DNA from: Bacillota bacterium
GTDB taxonomy: Bacteria > Bacillota_B > Desulfitobacteriia > Desulfitobacteriales > Desulfitobacteriaceae
Reading direction: 5' to 3'
Length of the DNA stretch: 7,409 nt
Assembly: GCA_021779415.1 (NCBI GenBank)
Contig: JAJYAS010000159.1
Location: forward strand, 1-7,409
Position numbers and translations under genes: made by a program. The notes beneath the pieces are model-generated. The model was not told where the DNA came from and ran no database searches. It saw nothing but the letters and a program-made list of their open reading frames with translations. Shown one piece after another: positions 6,047-7,409 of the stretch (its first letter is position 1; every line of letters begins with the position of its first letter).

Positions 6047-6411
6047 GCAATCTACCCCCTAATAATGTTACAATTAGCTTTCCCTGAGACTTATTAGAAT
6101 ACAGAGGAAATGGATACCATTTACTTAATTCTTTACCATATCTGTCTTCCAAAGTACTTACCTTGCTATACAAAATTGATTAGTACACCGAAAAATTCGT
6201 GTTAGTTCCACTCTTCAAAAACAAAATGCGTTGGTGTGAGAACTTCTATCTCAATCAACGCATTAAATAATTCTTCATATCATTTTATTAGCAACTACGT
6301 ATTCTTCCGATATAATTATGAGCATATTTCTAACTTCAAGTAATAAAGCCGCTACTTTGTATTTAAATTTTTATACACTATCAGTTGAAACGCAGTCGAT
6401 ACGATGTTTTT
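6047..6411. other. Intergenic region upstream of the DUF3231 gene
   Basis: This stretch holds the upstream region of the DUF3231 gene and the 3' region of the oxidoreductase gene, both minus strand. The terminator at 6216-6264 separates them. No clear sigma-A promoter was found for the DUF3231 gene. A TGTATT element followed 18-20 bases later by AGCTAAT (minus strand) only loosely resembles forespore sigma-G sites. ATGG-TAT-CCAT near 6110-6120 is a short inverted repeat. No gene is supported here. Confidence 0.4.
6216..6264 (-). terminator. Intrinsic terminator of the oxidoreductase gene
   Basis: AATGCGTTG (6225-6233) pairs with CAACGCATT (6256-6264), and TGAGA (6237-6241) pairs with TCTCA (6249-6253) above a small internal loop, giving 14 pairs. 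Read on the minus strand, the hairpin is followed by TTTTGTTTTTG, a good T tail. It lies about 150 bases after the oxidoreductase stop and ahead of the DUF3231 gene. Confidence 0.75.
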
Positions 6412-7071
6412 CTAAGATATTTCTGCGATTTCATTGGAAAGATACGTGTGAATACCCTCTACCTTACACTGAGCAGCTTTATACATTCCCGCGGCCACAG
6501 TTTTAGCGCCAATTGGTTTGTATTTTATAAGAGGGCCTAAGAAGATAAATGAAAGTCCTCTTGTCAAAAATGCTGATACCGACTCGCCACTGCGAAACTC
6601 TTTTCTATTTCCAAGTAATAATGATGGTCTGAATATATGGATGGACTTAATCGATATCTCCTTAATCTTTTGTTCGAGAAGCCCTTTCATACGAGAGTAG
6701 AACACTGATGACCTAGGGTTCGCTCCCATCGAACTGATGATTAGGAATTTTTCAACTTTCATTTCCATTGCAAGCCTGGCTATTTCCAGCGGATATTCAA
6801 CATCAACCTTTTTGAATGCCTTCCGACTCCTAGCTTTCTTTATTGTTGTTCCCAAGCAGCAAAACACATCGTTAACCTTAAAGCAGTCTTTGTAGCGAGC
6901 CAGCTCTTCAAACTCGATCACTCGCTCTTCTAGTTTAGGATGTATTAAACCGAGAGGTTTACGGACAAGAATTAATACCTTTGAGTATTCCGAACCAATT
7001 AATAAGCATTTGAGTAATTCGCCGCCAACTAACCCACTTGCCCCAACTAATAATGCCGATTTGCTTTCCAT
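6412..7071 (-). CDS. NAD(P)-binding oxidoreductase, atypical SDR (TIP30/HTATIP2-like)
   Basis: The 219-residue product starts at ATG 7071, 8 bases after AGGAGG. An upstream ATG (7113) would add 14 residues but places the ribosome site inside the gene. Features in order: the Rossmann motif G10-A-S-G13-L-V-G16; R37 after the second beta strand, which suggests NADP preference; C-C-L-G-T-T (71-76); K-V-D-V-E-Y-P (88-94), typical of the TIP30/HTATIP2-like group; S-S-M-G-A (113-117) with the probable catalytic Ser; Y125-S-R-M-K129, the YxxxK pair; and R-P-S-L-L-L-G-N-R (148-156). Length matches the family (210-230). Bacterial members are soluble oxidoreductases of unknown substrate. The gene is alone, flanked by its own terminator and by the end of a helicase gene. 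Confidence 0.92.
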   Translation of the reverse strand: MESKSALLVGASGLVGGELLKCLLIGSEYSKVLILVRKPLGLIHPKLEERVIEFEELARYKDCFKVNDVFCCLGTTIKKARSRKAFKKVDVEYPLEIARLAMEMKVEKFLIISSMGANPRSSVFYSRMKGLLEQKIKEISIKSIHIFRPSLLLGNRKEFRSGESVSAFLTRGLSFIFLGPLIKYKPIGAKTVAAGMYKAAQCKVEGIHTYLSNEIAEIS

Positions 7072-7258
7072 GTGGAATTCCTCCTGTCTTGTTTGACATA
7101 CGGGAGTGTTCATTTATAAACTAATTTTGACATTTACCCAGGCGCAATTTACGTTCTTTATAGCGTTCTATAACAACCTATTTCACTGGCGAAAAAGGAC
7201 ATATCATCTTCAAACGGCGGCGCACTGCCCATCATAGTGAAAGGCACCACCACCATAA

Positions 7259-7408
7259 TTAGATCAATGAACTTTTATCTCCTTTATAATATATTACGAG
7301 CCGATGGAGCGCTCGTGTGCAAGCAATATACAGTAATTGTTTATCAAAATCACTCGAATAGTTTTCCATACTAACATCGTAAACGATTACAACATCAAAT
7401 TCTAAACC
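7259..7408 (-). CDS. UvrD/HelD-type superfamily 1 helicase, C-terminal end (partial)
   Basis: A minus-strand frame enters from the right edge and ends at TAA (7259-7261) after 49 visible residues. It begins G-L-E-F-D-V-V-I-V, the helicase motif V region, and continues to L-L-Y-I-A-C-T-R-A-L-H-R-L, motif VI with its arginine. The short spacing between them (about 15 residues) and the lack of a long C-terminal extension fit HelD-like enzymes, which remove or recycle RNA polymerase, better than UvrD/PcrA. The start and most of the gene lie outside the window. The stop is 187 bases upstream of the oxidoreductase start on the same strand, and no obvious terminator lies between. Confidence 0.88.
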   Translation of the reverse strand, partial: GLEFDVVIVYDVSMENYSSDFDKQLLYIACTRALHRLVIYYKGDKSSLI

Positions 7409-7409
7409 T

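Noticed and set aside
1..7409. CRISPR arrays, tRNA or rRNA genes, insertion sequences and phage attachment sites.
   Set aside because: No regularly spaced repeats, cloverleaf-like sequences, rRNA stretches, transposase motifs or terminal inverted repeats with target duplications were seen on either strand.

Overview
The window looks like chromosomal DNA of an anaerobic, spore-forming Firmicute. The best guess is the Desulfosporosinus/Desulfitobacterium group of Clostridia. This rests on AT-rich low-GC sequence, strong AGGAGG-type ribosome sites with GTG and TTG starts, a two-repeat DUF3231 protein (a family typical of endospore formers), a type III iron alcohol dehydrogenase, and signs of selenocysteine use. 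The genus is inferred, not proven.

Layout. 1-440 holds no gene I can support. 441-1406 (+) encodes a secreted protein with two bacterial Ig-like (Big_2) domains and a third beta-rich domain, and ends at a very long hairpin terminator (1444-1510). 1527-1957 (+) is a compact unit that simple ORF calling misses: a perfect consensus sigma-A promoter, an inverted repeat resembling a CsoR/CstR-family operator at the predicted start of transcription, a good ribosome site, and a 110-codon glutaredoxin-like gene. In that gene an in-frame TGA stands exactly where the first catalytic cysteine belongs (U-P-H-C). A SECIS-like hairpin follows, and the protein ends in a zinc-ribbon-like four-cysteine tail. 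I read it as a selenoprotein.

1977-2138 (-) is a short-chain dehydrogenase remnant whose two ends are fused in frame after loss of about 190 residues. An orphan bidirectional terminator lies at 2296-2331. 2412-2876 (+) is an unrecognised five-helix membrane protein, followed by an iron-dependent alcohol dehydrogenase (2963-4135, +, TTG start).

From 4356 to the right edge everything is on the minus strand: a four-helix membrane protein (4356-4922) downstream of a DUF3231 gene (4985-6046), probably one transcript; a TIP30/HTATIP2-like NAD(P)-binding oxidoreductase (6412-7071) with its own terminator (6216-6264); and the last 49 codons of a UvrD/HelD-type helicase running in from the right edge.

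The genes do not form one obvious pathway. The most interesting part is the selenocysteine glutaredoxin with its repressor-type control region.
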